Numbered from the stretch's first letter, positions 13,338 to 25,777 are shown. The stretch is 64,000 bases of DNA from Portunus trituberculatus (GCF_017591435.1 NC_059272.1:1757501-1821500), one strand, 5' to 3'. Numbers and translations: made by a program. Notes: generated from the letters alone by a model not told the origin.

Positions 13338-13737
13338 TCAGAACAGCCTGCGATCACTTTCTCTGATGGAGACGGTGCCCAGGTCCTCCTGCGGTGTGTC
13401 TCGCAGAGATTGCCGCGGCTGTGTCTCACCGTAGTGCTGCGCCACGTGCGCTGCTACGTGACACCCAGACTCCACCAGCACAAAGTCGTGAGCCAGCACC
13501 GCCCCGGGGTAGGGTGGCGCCACCAGCAGGCTGACGGGGAGGTATTGCTGCTGGCACTCCCCGTACACCACTTGTGCCTGCCGGTTCCTGAGGGAGGGGA
13601 AAGACAACGCATTGTACTTACCTACCCAACCAATCGTCTCTATTATAATAAAAGTCCGTCTCCCCGCCCATGAAACCACTTCTCCCATTATATCAAAAGT
13701 CCAACATAAGGAAACCAAAAAGTCCCCATTACAAAGT

Positions 13738-13797
<60 letters not shown>

Positions 13798-14544
13798 GCA
13801 GCGCCTGAAGAACACGGGCTGGACCAGGTCGGGGAAGGCCTGCAGCACGGTGACAGTGGCATTGGTGAGGGCTGAGCGACCTACCATGGGGAACACTAGG
13901 TCCTCTACGGTCTCACACACTGCCACGCCCCCGCCGCTATCACACCTGCCACCACGCACAGACAGCCATGGAACGGTAAAACAAGGCGCGGTACATTAAA
14001 AACTGTACTCTCTTTAACACTTTTTTGAACAAAGATTAACAAAAGCTGTACGATTGTTTTGCGTAGCGAGAGAGCAACAGGGAAAAGACTCGAAAGAAAC
14101 TCGAAGGAAAAATAGGAAAAAAAAAAATTATAACTCTTAAATGTTTGTGTATGGACGATAACATATTTACAGTAAAAGATATCAATTTTTTTTTTTTTTT
14201 GCTTAATGGAAGAGAAACAGCGAAAGGAAACGATAAATAATACGAGAAAGAGGAAGAGAGGAAAATAAATAAATAAATAAATAAAAAAAGAAACAATGGT
14301 AACTCTTAATTCTTGTGTATAGAGGAAATTACATACGTACAAGACATCTCTAAATGTTTTGCATTGAATTGAGTGACACGTCTAATAGAAGCTAAACACT
14401 AAAAGAAAGACAGCACTGACTGAAAATTTAAGGTATCGAAAGAAAGAAAGAAAAAAGAAAAAGAAACAAAGAAATAATACAACAGCAACAACAACAACAA
14501 CAACAACAAGCATACCAGGAAGAAGATGAAGAAGAAGAAGAAGA

Positions 14545-14606
<62 letters not shown>

Positions 14607-14713
14607 CACCCGCCGTGGTCGCAGGATGTGTGTGAGTAAGGAGCGTAGTCGGAGTAGGATGAATGAAGGATACCACTGCGAGGGTCCTGCAAAGAGAGAG
14701 AGACGAGGACCAT

Positions 14714-14761
<48 letters not shown>

Positions 14762-14948
14762 TTATCTAATTATCAGCACAGTCATTAGTTCATCAACGTA
14801 ACGAGTACACTGTGTAGGTTAGATATTTACATAAAACTTTACTATAGATAATTCAAAATCCTAGAAATATGTGGAGGTAATAATCGTTGTGTGTACATGT
14901 CACATTATTAAAAAAAAGATTATTTGAAAACGTATTCTCCTTTTACCG

Positions 14949-15007
<59 letters not shown>

Positions 15008-15109
15008 GTCTCTTCTCTCTCACCACGACTATTTTCCAAAGCCACAGAGATTAGCAGTATTCTTACGAGTGTTTTGATGGTTGATAATATAGAATGCTGG
15101 TTAATCTGT

Positions 15110-15162
<53 letters not shown>

Positions 15163-15402
15163 AAGAAAAGGTCTAACTAGAAATATAAATGGCAAAAGAA
15201 AACAGTCACAAAAATCCTCAGCTACTAATGAAAAGTGAACGTCGAAATAAAGCAATAAAACAAGAGGGAAGTTTTTTAATCATTAAGACATTTCTCCCTC
15301 CTCATAATTTTGCTTACGTACTTTTAGGGAACTTTTAAAGATATGCCCTTTTATGCAGCGATTTTGTTGCCATAGACTAGAAACAGATAAATCACTAACA
15401 AA

Positions 15403-15439
<37 letters not shown>

Positions 15440-15571
15440 GGACAGACCGAGTGGGAGGCTGTGGGTGAGTCTTTTCCTGTCAGCATTTGGTAAAGACTCC
15501 TCATGTTGGTTCTCAAAGTCTTCATCATGGTCTGTCCCGCCTCCAGGATGCTCCGTCCTCTGTAGCTGCTG

Positions 15572-15631
<60 letters not shown>

Positions 15632-16137
15632 GTATACTATGAAGTGAAGATGCTTAACCCCTTCAACACTGGGACATATTTTTACATTGAGATTTGTGTA
15701 CGGTTAGACCATTTTATTAACATTAGGAAGGGTCTATGGAGGTCAGAAGATTAATGGCCACAGTTTTCACTATTCTAATTCCCCACATGAGTTTCTGAAG
15801 CTGTATAAAATCATCAGATAGTCACCAGAATGAATATGGAAACGCTTCATGGTACTGAAATTGTTAAAATGTGACTGTAATCTTTCGTTTCTCTTGTGTA
15901 AATCTCCTTCGTTCGTGTCTCCATCGCTATTTTGTACATACTCTCTTCGTCTCATCTATTCCCTAGTAAAGAAGAATTGTGTTTTGTTTTCCTTGTGTGA
16001 ATCTGTTTGTTCCGGTCGTTTTTCCTACCTCAACTCTCTTAATTCTCTATTTGTCTCCTTTCTAATCCCTTGTAAAAAAAAAAAAAAAAAAAAAAAAGAA
16101 AAAGAAATGCTTGTTTGTTTTTCTCTTTCCCTGCATG

Positions 16138-16227
<90 letters not shown>

Positions 16228-16384
16228 ATCCAGCTCCACCTTGTTCTTTCTTCGCCTCCTCTCTCTTCCCTCATATATAAAAAGAAAAGTTTGTTTCCTT
16301 TCCCTGACAAATAAAATAATAATAAAAAAACAACAACAACCCTGTAGTTTATCTCCGTACCTTTACAGTGCCCTCTTTGCCTTT

Positions 16385-16429
<45 letters not shown>

Positions 16430-18684
16430 CAGCCAGAAGACATAAACACACGTAACACTAAACTAACACAAAAAACACCCTGGAAAAGGTCACGAGGAAC
16501 ACTCACCTTGACTTCCCCAGCAGCTCACAAAGGCGCGGCAGTTTGGCACACACAGTCGGCCCCTCAGAGCCTCCCCGATGCGTGCTCTTGAAGGGGTACA
16601 GTTTAGCCCCGTCTGGAGCCACGCACGGCCCCGCAGACTGGAAGTAGTCCACGTATAGGTTCTTGAGGAGTTGTTCCTTCTTGGCGGTGCAGTAGTGAAG
16701 GTGGTGAGAGGCGGGGGGCAAGCTGCTGGAACCCAAGTTAATCCCAACCTGAGAGAAAAGTAGAGCACAGTAACCGATTAAGAGTAAGAACAAGACATGG
16801 AACCGATTAAGAGTAAGAAAAAGACTTGGAACCGATTAAAAGTGAAAAGAGAAGACCTGGAACCGATTAAGAGTAAGAACAAGATATGGAACCAATTAAG
16901 AGTAAGAAAAAGACTTGGAACCGATTAAGAGTGAAAAGAGGAGACCTGTAACTGATTAAGAATAAGAACAAGACCTGGAACCGGTTAAAAGTATAGCACA
17001 GTAAGAACAGAAGACCTGGAACCGATTAAGAGTAAGAAAAAGACTTGGATCCGATTAAAGGTGAAAAGAGAAGACATGGAACCGATTAAGAGTGAAAAGA
17101 GAAGACAAAGATTAGTTGAGACGTGGAACAGTTTGTATGAAGAAGTGGTGTCTGCAACGAGTGTGCATAGTTTTAAAGTAAGATTGGATAAGTGTAGATA
17201 TGGAGACGGGGCCACACGAACATAAAGCCCAGGCCCTGTAAAACTGCAACTAGGTAAATACGACTAGGTAAATACACACCCACACCCACACATACACACA
17301 CACACACACACACACCTTGATGCCAGTTTTGAAGAAGGCGGCTCCAGGCAGGGCGATATACACCTGGGGAAAAGAAGCAAAGGTAACACACACATATAAA
17401 TAACACGGTTAGGAAAAAAGACAAACAGATCTGAAAGGAAAGCATTATACGGTTTGGCTGGGCATTAGTGAGTTGCAGGCTATGATATTCTGTAGACTGA
17501 ATAATACTATAGGAAATAAGATGAATGAATAGATGAATAGATGAATGAATGAATAAATAAGATGACGTGAATTAGTATACTGTTTAATTTCTTCAGTACC
17601 AGGATGGGCTTTTTATTCATTCTGCTTGCTATTTTGGTGATTTTATACAGCTTCAGAAATATATGTTGGGATTAGAATAGTGAAGACTCTGGCCATTAAT
17701 CGTTTGACCTCCATAGACCCAACCTACCTCAAACACGTACGAGGTCTGTCTAGGTATCAATAAGTCACGGGCTGTAATATTCTGTAGATGAAGTGATACG
17801 TAGAAAATAAGATAAATAGATAGATGAATGAAGGTACGAGTCTACGCCCTTCCTATCTATCCGATTACTTATTTGCCTGTCTGTCTACATGCTTCCTTAC
17901 TCCTTCCAATGTTAACTTTATAAATAACCCAAAATATTTCACTCCATCTTTTTTTTTTTTTATTTATACCATGTGGGCTTTTCACGGGAATTTATGGGCT
18001 AAAGGGGATATTCTTTGTGGTACCTCCTATCTCAAAGCCCACCCGCTAGGAAACCGTTGCCCCGAGTGAGGAAGCCCAACCTACACTCGGACCGTGGACA
18101 GGATTCGAACCCGTGCGCTTGGAGATCCCTCGGATCCTAAAGCACACAATATGAACAACCTTTCCTCGTAATGGATAAGGAATACATTGGCTTGTCTAAC
18201 CCATTCAGTACTGGAACGCCATTTTTACCATGAAATTTGGATAGACTATGATTGGACCATTTTATTTAAGATGAGTCTATGGAGGTCAGAAGATTAATGG
18301 CTTGAGTCTTCACTATCTTAATCCTCACATAAGTTTCTGAAGCTGTATAGAACCACTAAATAGTAACCAGAATGAATATGAAAAGGCGTTAAGATGCTAA
18401 AGAGGTTAACCCCTTCAATACTGCATGGGACACATTTTTTTACTTTGAGATTTGTGTACGATTAGAACATTTTATTGACATTAGGAAAGATCTATGGATG
18501 TCAGAAGATTAATGCAGAATCTCCACTATTCTAACCCCTAACATAAATATCTGAAGCTGTATCAAATCACCAAATAGTAAGCAGAATGAATATGAAAACG
18601 TGTCATGGTGCTGAAGAGGTTAATGGGACAAGCACGTACGAGTACTATCTATACACACAATTTGCTTGGATGTTACTGAACTAC

Positions 18685-18765
<81 letters not shown>

Positions 18766-18807
18766 ACTTACGAGGAGGAGGACTGACAGGCGAGGAATGA
18801 GTGCCAT
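13338..18807 (-). CDS. Secreted Spaetzle-like cystine-knot protein, seven exons, 307 aa
   Basis: Probable Toll-receptor ligand precursor. Coding exons: 18807-18772, 17363-17316, 16748-16507, 15568-15448, 14686-14610, 13945-13796, 13587-13338. They sum to 924 nt with consistent phases and end at TGA. Residues 1-20 (MALIPRLSVLLLVYIALPGA) form a classic signal peptide spliced from exons 1 and 2. A Cys-containing middle region (Cys48 onward) precedes the C-terminal knot. The knot shows VCETVEDLVFP (Cys185), FFRRC (224), GECQQQY (236) and ESGC (267); Cys171 and Cys176 lie just before it. The spacing C-x3-xLVxP...C...CxQxY...DFxLxxGC fits Spaetzle family knots, but one internal Cys pair and the terminal CxC are absent. 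The exon 4/5 junction has a second, equally long solution. The family is inferred from pattern; another neurotrophin-like knot is possible. Confidence 0.75.
13739..13795. repeat. (CA)n microsatellite forming the exon 6 donor
   Basis: About 28 CA units. On the gene strand it reads (GT)n and starts directly after exon 6, so the GT of the 5' splice site is the first repeat unit. Confidence 0.95.
14549..14604. repeat. (GA)n tract beside the exon 5 donor
   Basis: A GA run preceded by a (GAA)n stretch (14528-14549). On the gene strand the donor GTGAGT runs straight into (CT)n. Confidence 0.9.
14715..14757. repeat. (CA)n microsatellite, intron 4 of the Spaetzle-like gene
   Basis: Perfect CA run just upstream (gene strand) of the exon 5 acceptor region, separated from it by a short CTCTCTCT tract. 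Confidence 0.9.
14949..15162. repeat. Paired (ACT)n arrays
   Basis: Two ACT-trinucleotide arrays at 14949-15006 and 15111-15162, separated by about 100 bp of unique DNA. Both are within intron 4 of the Spaetzle-like gene. Confidence 0.9.
15404..15628. repeat. (CA)n and (GA)n arrays bracketing exon 4
   Basis: (CA)n at 15404-15436 abuts the 3' side of exon 4. (GA)n at 15575-15628 abuts its 5' side, where on the gene strand it supplies a (CT)n polypyrimidine tract to the acceptor CTCGTGCAG. Confidence 0.9.
15658..15863. mobile_element. piggyBac-like MITE, copy 1
   Basis: Flanked by TTAA (15654-15657 and 15864-15867). The left end CCCCTTCAACACTG is inverted relative to the right end, which has decayed (GGTACTGAAATTG). 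The internal sequence matches the other copies, including AGAAGATTAATGGCC and GTTTCTGAAGCTGTAT. Confidence 0.8.
16143..16222. repeat. (TC)n microsatellite
   Basis: About 40 TC units in intron 3 of the Spaetzle-like gene, following a 20-base A run near 16075. Confidence 0.95.
16387..16427. repeat. (TG)n microsatellite
   Basis: A TG run of about 40 bp, 80 bp downstream (gene strand) of the exon 3 donor. Confidence 0.95.
16787..17105. repeat. Minisatellite of about 30-bp GGAACCGATTAAGAGT units
   Basis: About ten tandem units of the form GGAACCGATTAAGAGT followed by AAGAAAAAGACTT or GAAAAGAGAAGACCT, with substitutions and short indels. It starts about 40 bp upstream (gene strand) of exon 3 and ends in a LINE fragment. 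Confidence 0.85.
17105..17308 (+). mobile_element. LINE 3' end with (AC)n tail
   Basis: Plus-strand translation gives the C-terminal tail of a CR1/L2-like non-LTR retroelement ORF (RLVETWNSLYEEVVSA followed by VHSFKVRLDK), then a stop. After that come two copies of ACTAGGTAAATAC and an (AC)n run. Everything upstream in the element is missing (5' truncation). The gene-strand (GT)n that follows exon 2 of the Spaetzle-like gene is this tail. Confidence 0.75.
17587..17730. mobile_element. piggyBac-like MITE, truncated copy in inverse orientation
   Basis: Starts after TTAA (17583-17586) with a decayed terminus, TTTCTTCAGTACC. It then carries the MITE interior as its reverse complement (ATACAGCTTCAGAAA, GGCCATTAATCG). 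The other end is lost. Confidence 0.65.
17949..18150 (-). mobile_element. tRNA-derived SINE (Leu-like head), partial
   Basis: The minus strand contains a box-B-like GGGTTCGAATCC and upstream sequence that can be folded as a tRNA-Leu-type arm with a TAG anticodon. A body about 150 bp long follows and ends in an A-rich tail (T run on the plus strand near 17949-17960). The 5' part of the tRNA region is missing. Confidence 0.55.
18200..18405. mobile_element. piggyBac-like MITE, copy 2 of a head-to-tail pair
   Basis: Left end CCATTCAGTACTGG after a decayed target site (CTAA). Right end GCTAAAGAGG before TTAA at 18406-18409. That TTAA is also the left target site of the next copy. Confidence 0.8.
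18410..18619. mobile_element. piggyBac-like MITE, copy 3 of the pair
   Basis: Between TTAA 18406-18409 and TTAA 18620-18623. Ends CCCCTTCAATACTG and GTGCTGAAGAGG, with the same interior as the other copies. It shares its left TTAA with copy 2. Confidence 0.85.
18686..18761. repeat. (TG)n microsatellite in intron 1 of the Spaetzle-like gene
   Basis: About 38 TG units, starting 10 bp past the exon 1 donor (GTAAGTAAACA on the gene strand). Confidence 0.95.
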
Positions 18808-18829
18808 CACAGAGGAAGGATGCGTGTGT

Positions 18830-19204
18830 GTGTGAGAGAAGACAGGCTGGCATACACCTACCCTGGTTACTTTGCCCTGTTCCCTGTCTTACCCTACCTT
18901 ACCCTACACTGTACCTTGTTCTAGCCTACACTGTCCCTGTACCTCTTCTCTTACACCACCACCTTCACACACCACATACCCTTCTAATCCTATTACTCTG
19001 AGATCGTTTATCTAACTTCATCTACACAAACAGGCCATTTAATCTTCCACAAACGTTACTCTCTCTCTCTCTCTCTCTCTCTCAACCTGCCAGCAGTTTC
19101 AACACGGGACGGCAATTAAATTAAGACGAGGCACCGCACACGTTATTCAATGTATTAGCACTGTTGGACAACCTTATTAGACTTGTGAATGTGAATGGTG
19201 AATG

Positions 19205-19267
<63 letters not shown>

Positions 19268-20436
19268 GCTTCCCACGAGAGCTCAAGACAATCTACCCTC
19301 ACCTGGACGCATCACACCTTGATATACCTTTTGCACTTGCCCCTCCTTCCCTCCGTAACCTACCCCTCTCTCTCTCTTCCCTTCCTCCACCCCACCCTCT
19401 CCCTCCTCCCCAGCAGCAGTACGGAACAAATGAGCGGTTACCTCCGTCAGACAATTCCACGCAGGCGCAGTCTCGTTCAGTGTCGCGAGGAAGGGCCGCC
19501 CCTACTGCCTGCCTGATGTCTGAATGAGTGAGTTTTCGAGATTTCTCCTAAGCGAGGGTCACAGTGGAGGGAAAGTGCCGTGAGAGGAACCAAGAGAGGA
19601 GGAATGGATGAGATAAATGTTAATGTAGTGAGAAATTAGAGACGAGGAGGGATGTAGAGGAATTGCAAAGAGATATATAAGGTAGGAGAATGAAAGGGAA
19701 ATAAAGTGAGGGAAGGAAGGAAGGAAAGGAAGGAAGGAAGGATGGAAAAGAAGAGATGTATTGTGTGAGAGAGTCGAGAGAGAACGAGGGAATGTATATA
19801 TAGGAATTGTGAAGGGAATGGGAAGAGATGATTAAAAATTGTTAGTTCGAATGAAAAGGGAAAGAAAGAAAAGAAAATGAAGAATGAAGAGATTGAAGAG
19901 ATTAAAAGTGGTGAGGGAGAGATGGAAGGAGTAATAATCAATTCTCTTTATTTCCCTCTCTCTTCATTCTTTATTATCATCACCATTCCTCATCCTCTCT
20001 TCTCTTCTTCCTCCTGTTTCACTTTTCTCCTCTCTTTTCTCACTGTTCTATCTCTGTTTCCTCCATTCTACTATCTCTTTACTTTCCTCTACCCCATCTT
20101 GCTCCTCCTCTTCTTCCATATTATTATCACATCCTTTCCTTCCCCCTATCAATCCTTCAGGTTTATCCTACACATCCTTCTTTGTTTCTCTCGTCTTTCC
20201 TCTCCTCGATTATGTCATCACATCCTTTTCTCTCCTCTTCGTTCCTGCTTCCCTGTTTCACATCTTGCTTTCCTCCTACTCTTCATCTTCCTTTTCTTCT
20301 CATCCTCTTCCTCCACTACTTCCTCCTCCTTCTCCTCCTCCTCCTCCTCCTCCTCCTCCTCCCTTCTTGGTCACGACGAGGGGAAAGTTTAACAGTTTCC
20401 GGAAGAACCGAGGCGAATTAGCGTTATGAGCCGTGC
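18830..20436. other. Upstream region of the Spaetzle-like gene; low-complexity DNA
   Basis: No exon was recognised. It contains (TC)n at 19204-19265 and a short (TC)n at 19062-19082. Purine-rich GGAAGGAAGG sequence lies near 19710-19740, and a 400-bp pyrimidine tract at 19945-20365 ends in (TCC)n. The gene's promoter is presumably within the first kilobase but no core element is clear. Confidence 0.6.
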
Positions 20437-20699
20437 AATTCACCCCGGTCGCCTGCTGGTCACCCAGCCAGTCTTCCCCATTACGGAGCGAGCTCAGAGC
20501 TCATAGACCGATCTTCGGGTAGGACTAAGACCACAACACACTCCACACACCGGGAAAGCGAGTTACATCCCTTACCTATTTACTGCTAGGTGAACAGGGG
20601 CCACACATTAAGAGGCTTGCCCATTTGCCTCGCCGCCTCCGGGACTCGAACCCGGACCCTCTCGATTGTGAGTCGAGCGTGCTAACCACTACACTACGC

Positions 20700-20702
<3 letters not shown>
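20437..20702 (-). mobile_element. tRNA-Val-like SINE, family 1
   Basis: The minus strand begins with a tRNA-like head: box A TAGTGTAGTGG, an anticodon arm with loop CTCACAA (anticodon CAC, Val), and box B GGTTCGAGTCC. A body with AGTAAATAGGTA and GAGCTCTGAGCTC follows, and the copy ends at GTGAATTG. The head touches (CA)n at 20700-20754. Confidence 0.85.
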
Positions 20703-20756
<54 letters not shown>

Positions 20757-20837
20757 CTAATAGCCTTATCATTACACACATCATTACAAACACGGTAACT
20801 TATGGATATTGAAGATTACAGTGAATGAATGAACGAA

Positions 20838-20875
<38 letters not shown>
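20700..20875. repeat. (TG)n and (TC)n microsatellites
   Basis: TG run at 20700-20754 joined to the SINE head, and TC run at 20840-20875. Confidence 0.95.
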
Positions 20876-20878
<3 letters not shown>

Positions 20879-21567
20879 ATTCTAGTCTTTCCTTTTCCTC
20901 TCCTACCTTAGCTACACGTTCAGGTAAGTTCCTCATCCTTGAATCTAGCTGAAGGTAAAGGTTATGTACTTATATTTCCTACCAGCTCGCCGCTACGCAC
21001 CGCCAGACAACAGCAGGTGCAGTGGCGGAGGGTCACGTCAGGCAGGCAGGCAGTCAGTCAGTCAGTCAGTCAATCGGTCGCCACGTGCTCTCGCCACCCT
21101 CCACTGGTTAGGTTGTTGTGTGCTCGTGGTTCGCGCCTTTGTGTGAAGTCAAGTGTCTTTCTTTGGTTCCGTTTTCTCTTCGTGTCAAAGATGTGGTAGT
21201 TTTATCTATTTGTTGATTGATTTTTGGGTATCTTTCTACTTTTCTGAGTTTTTTTTTTTTTTTCTTCTTTCGCACGCGACAGTTCAAGCTTTTATGGTTT
21301 ATCTGTCTGTCTGTTCCTGTCTGTCTATGTGTCTGTCTGTCTGTCAATTAGTTTATTCATGTCTGCTTATCTATGTATAGTCTTGTCTGTCTACGCATCG
21401 ATCTATCTGTCTATCTTTATATATTTATCCATCTATACATATCTGTCTTCATATCTACTTATCTTGGCTTATCTATCTATCTATGTCTGTCTATCTATCC
21501 ATTCATCTGTTAGTCAACATACCCACCCTCTATAGCATAGTCAGTTTGAAAACATTTAAGAAGTATA

Positions 21568-21986
<419 letters not shown>

Positions 21987-21992
<6 letters not shown>

Positions 21993-22403
21993 AAAAAACA
22001 CCCTGGAAAAAAAAAAAATAAAAAATTAGGGTAAAGAGGCACCCTGAGAAAATAAAATAATAGAAATAGATGTGGTTTATTATCAAGAGGAATTCCTTTC
22101 ATTTAACCTTCCGCTGATGTGTGAGGCAGAGAGGAGAACATATAACTAATTACGTTGTGTTGACAGCTCCATTGCAGGAACGAAGCAACAAAGTATAGCA
22201 GAGAGCAGAGAGAGTAGGCTATACACTCTCATAATCTGGTTCTCCTAACTCTATATAGACCGTCCCCTTTCTCTCTCCCCCCCTACGATAACACATAACG
22301 AATAAGGTGTTGAAATAGTAAATACATGAGGAAAATTGGGAAGCTCTGAAAAAAGAAAATGAAAATCGAGTCAAAATTCATGAAAAGGTTTATGAAAGAC
22401 TAT

Positions 22404-22465
<62 letters not shown>

Positions 22466-22791
22466 AACGAACCCGGATTTTAGGAGGAAAGGAACTCATG
22501 CAGAAATAAAATAAAAAAAAAGAGAAAAGAGAAACAGGATAGATTAATGAAGTTTAGCTAGGTAGATAACAAAGGGAAACAAAGAGAGAGAAAGAACGAA
22601 AGACCAGGCGAGAAAGTTACATATGTGATGAATAAAATAAAGATAGAGGAGGAGGAATTGAGGAGGCTGTGAAGCGGTAAATTAAAAGTTCAGAGAGGGA
22701 GGCGAGCTGTGACATTCGATAACTCCCTCTCCTCCTCCTCCTCCTCCTCCTCCTCCCGCCTCCCTTGACAAACGCGTCCATCCTAGTACAT

Positions 22792-22858
<67 letters not shown>

Positions 22859-23258
22859 CCTGCAGTGAAAACAGGACGGACAGGACCACCACCTCATGTT
22901 AACCGCAAATCAGTAACGCCACGTGTGCTAACTAAAAATAAACATAAATATCAGCAGTTTTCTCCCTTTTTGCCTCGCGTTTGCATGGAGAAAGTGCGCA
23001 TGTTTTGTTTGTCATGACTGTTGCTGCTGCTACTACTACTACTACTACTACTTCTACTATCATAACAATTACTACTACTGTCTCTGCATTTTATTACATC
23101 TACGGTTGTTGGTAATGGATGATGGACGCAAGAGGAGGAGGAGGAGGAGGAGGAGGAGGAGGAGTTGCCAGTATGAGTGAAGGTATAATAGTATTAATAT
23201 CATTGGTTTGTTTTTCAGTTCTCTATATTCACATAAGTTTACACTATATAGTCCTTAA

Positions 23259-23316
<58 letters not shown>

Positions 23317-23383
23317 GCTGTTAATATTATCTATTTTTTTTCGCGCCAAATTTTCGTTTTAGTATTTTAACGCCAGGTTTTAT

Positions 23384-23437
<54 letters not shown>

Positions 23438-23921
23438 GACTACTGTCTATTTTTCTTTCACTCTTGATTGTGTTACATAGTTCACTGCAATTTACAAGGC
23501 GCAATACACTCAACACTATCATCATCTCCCTCTCATTCCTATCCGCTTTCTCTGCGTTTTTTTTTTTTCGTTTTTCGCTCTTCCGCCGACGCTCCTCCAC
23601 TTTCCTATAACGCTAACCTCCCTGCTGTTCTCGGTTTCTCTCAATCTCTCACTTTTCTTCCCGCAGAGTCAGACTTAATTCTTCCCCGCTGCTGGAAAGG
23701 AAATTAGGCGTGGAATGGGCGTTGTCTGCACGGGCGGCGCTGACTGAGTAACTGCCTTTCTCATGACAACACTATTACGGCCTCTATAATTCCTTCCTCA
23801 CAACCCACAACTCCTCGCCACAGCTTCCCTGACAGCACCACCGCTGCCTGTCATTCCTTGGTGTGTGGCTTTAGAGGGAAAGCGTGTATGGTGTGCTGGC
23901 GAGGGATGCAAAGGAATTTAA
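21987..23921. other. Gene-free low-complexity region
   Basis: No exon is supported. It contains (GA)n at 22409-22462, (TC)n at 22797-22854, 23263-23312 and 23383-23433, and (CTC)n at 22727-22756. It also has (ACT)n near 23030-23050 and (GGA)n at 23133-23164. The intervening sequence is unremarkable and AT-rich. Confidence 0.6.
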
Positions 23922-24129
23922 CCACTTCAGTACTGAGATGCATTTTTACCTTGATTTTTTTGGGTATGATTGGACGATATTATTTGCATTAGGAAGGGTT
24001 TATGGAGGTCAAAAGATTAATGCCAAGAGTCTTCACTATTTTAAACCCCTACATTAGTTTCTGAAGCTGTATAAAATTGCCAAATAGTAAGCAGAATGAA
24101 TATGAAAACGCATCACAATACTGAAGCGG
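23922..24129. mobile_element. piggyBac-like MITE, copy 4
   Basis: Flanked by TTAA on both sides (23918-23921, 24130-24133). Termini CCACTTCAGTACTG and AATACTGAAGCGG are inverted. The interior is the same as the other copies. Confidence 0.85.
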
Positions 24130-24133
24130 TTAA

Positions 24134-24954
24134 AGATACAATGATGATGATGCAGTACGTACATGATGGCGATTGCAAAACATTTTCTTTTTCTTTTCTT
24201 TCATACGCTCGATCTCAGTTGTTTTCCACCTGTTGATACAGAATTCTTGTTAAATTATTGCCAGAACCACACCTCTGAAAGCTCCTACATTTGCAACTAA
24301 AGGCGGGTTCACACTCGTCAATATGCGACTGAAATTGCAAGTTTGTAGAGTTTAACATTTTTCCACGTCTTTTCACAGAACCAATCCTTCAGAAAGTAAA
24401 CAGATTATGCAGGGAAGCCATAGAATGACTTCTGATCCTTCCAGAATTTCAGATTGGGACAGAACCAAGCTCAGTGTTGATAAAAGCTAGCATGTTATCT
24501 GTCCTCGCCATCACAGTTATACAGCGCACAGCCAACCGCAGCCTATCATTCCTTTGGTGTAGCGGCAGCAGAGGGATAGCGTGTAAGACAGGCGTCGTGC
24601 CTGGGACACTTTTTTTTTTTTATTCCATTTATGAATTTTTCTTCTTGGCTCATCCGGTGCTTGATTCCATAAATTATCGTTCTAAGATATTTATTTGCAA
24701 TAATCAAGTGTCATTTCTCCCAGGAAGCCATTTTTAAATGCCCGCACTCTTGCATCATCGCCTGAGTCACGCGGAAAAAATTATGTATCATACATTGCTC
24801 ATTTCAACGTACGTATAAGATTTTATATAAATATTTTTCTCTTAATAAATTTCACCCTCTGGCATTCTAGCCATCAGCAGAGGGTGGAACCAAGGAATAT
24901 ACAACAACCGTAGAATCCTTGGGTGCATCTCATGGTAAAGCTTACTTCAGCAGA
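24134..24954. other. Unique AT-rich DNA, no gene seen
   Basis: No exon, RNA gene or repeat family was recognised. It ends at 24,954, where the duplicated block begins. Confidence 0.5.
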
Positions 24955-25242
24955 ACTAATTCGTTCTTATCTTAGCAAAACATAAAGTTTGTAAACAATT
25001 TCAATGTAATTTTTCTTATTTTCTTTCTTTCGTTCTTTTTTTTTTTTTCAATGTACTATTTTGGTTTGTATATACCATAAGTGAAGCTGGTGATGGATAA
25101 CTTAGAAGGAGAGGGGAGAAGGGTGGGGAGGAGGAGGGAGGAAGGCGGAGGTTGAGTCACTCCACGAAAACGTCTTTGTAACTTTTCTCCTGATGTGATT
25201 CCTGAGAATGCTGTGGCTCACCAACACTTGCACTCTCACTAA

Positions 25243-25573
25243 ATTCCTTATTTTTCATCACTAATAAGCCTCTTTGGTACCATCGTAAGTGTCTAAATAA
25301 AAACTACCGACAGAACGCAGGAAAATGTTGTTTTTCCAAAGACACGGCAGGACTAGGGATGTGCACCGGCATCCGGTATACCTGTATTACCAGTAGTACC
25401 AGTAATACGGTACCAGAAAGGTACAGTGGCGGCTGCGAGAAGGAAGATGACAGAGCTTTGTATACGACCAAATGTGCGGCAGATTGATTACCAGATATTT
25501 TCACCACTAATAAGCCTTTGGTGTCAATGTAAGTTTGTAAATGAAAAACTACAGAAAGAATGCAGGAGAATGT
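25243..25573. repeat. Internal direct duplication about 243 bp apart
   Basis: 25255-25330 (CACTAATAAGCCTCTTTGGT to GAACGCAGGAAAATGTT) recurs diverged at 25500-25573 (CACTAATAAGCCTTTGGT to GAATGCAGGAGAATGTT). Between them is a small nest of GGTA/TACC repeats (GGTATACCTGTATTACC). The same structure is present in copy B at 44490-44815. Confidence 0.65.
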
Positions 25574-25777
25574 TAATCTCATGGGCGCGCAGAACAAATC
25601 ACAACTGGCGGAAGGGGGGACACCAGGGAGCCTTTGTTTACAACTACGTGTGTGGACGTTCGACTATCAGGTATTTTTAGAGTATTAAATCGAACTTTTG
25701 CGTTCGAGTATTGAGAAGTTCGACGAGTATTTCGACGTTCCAGCATTGAGTCTCCACTGTATAGGTGATGTTGCCAC

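Noticed and set aside
20890..20935. Strong donor-like CAG/GTAAGT at about 20,922 suggesting a plus-strand first exon
   Set aside because: No coding sequence or partner acceptor was identified, so a lone motif is not enough.
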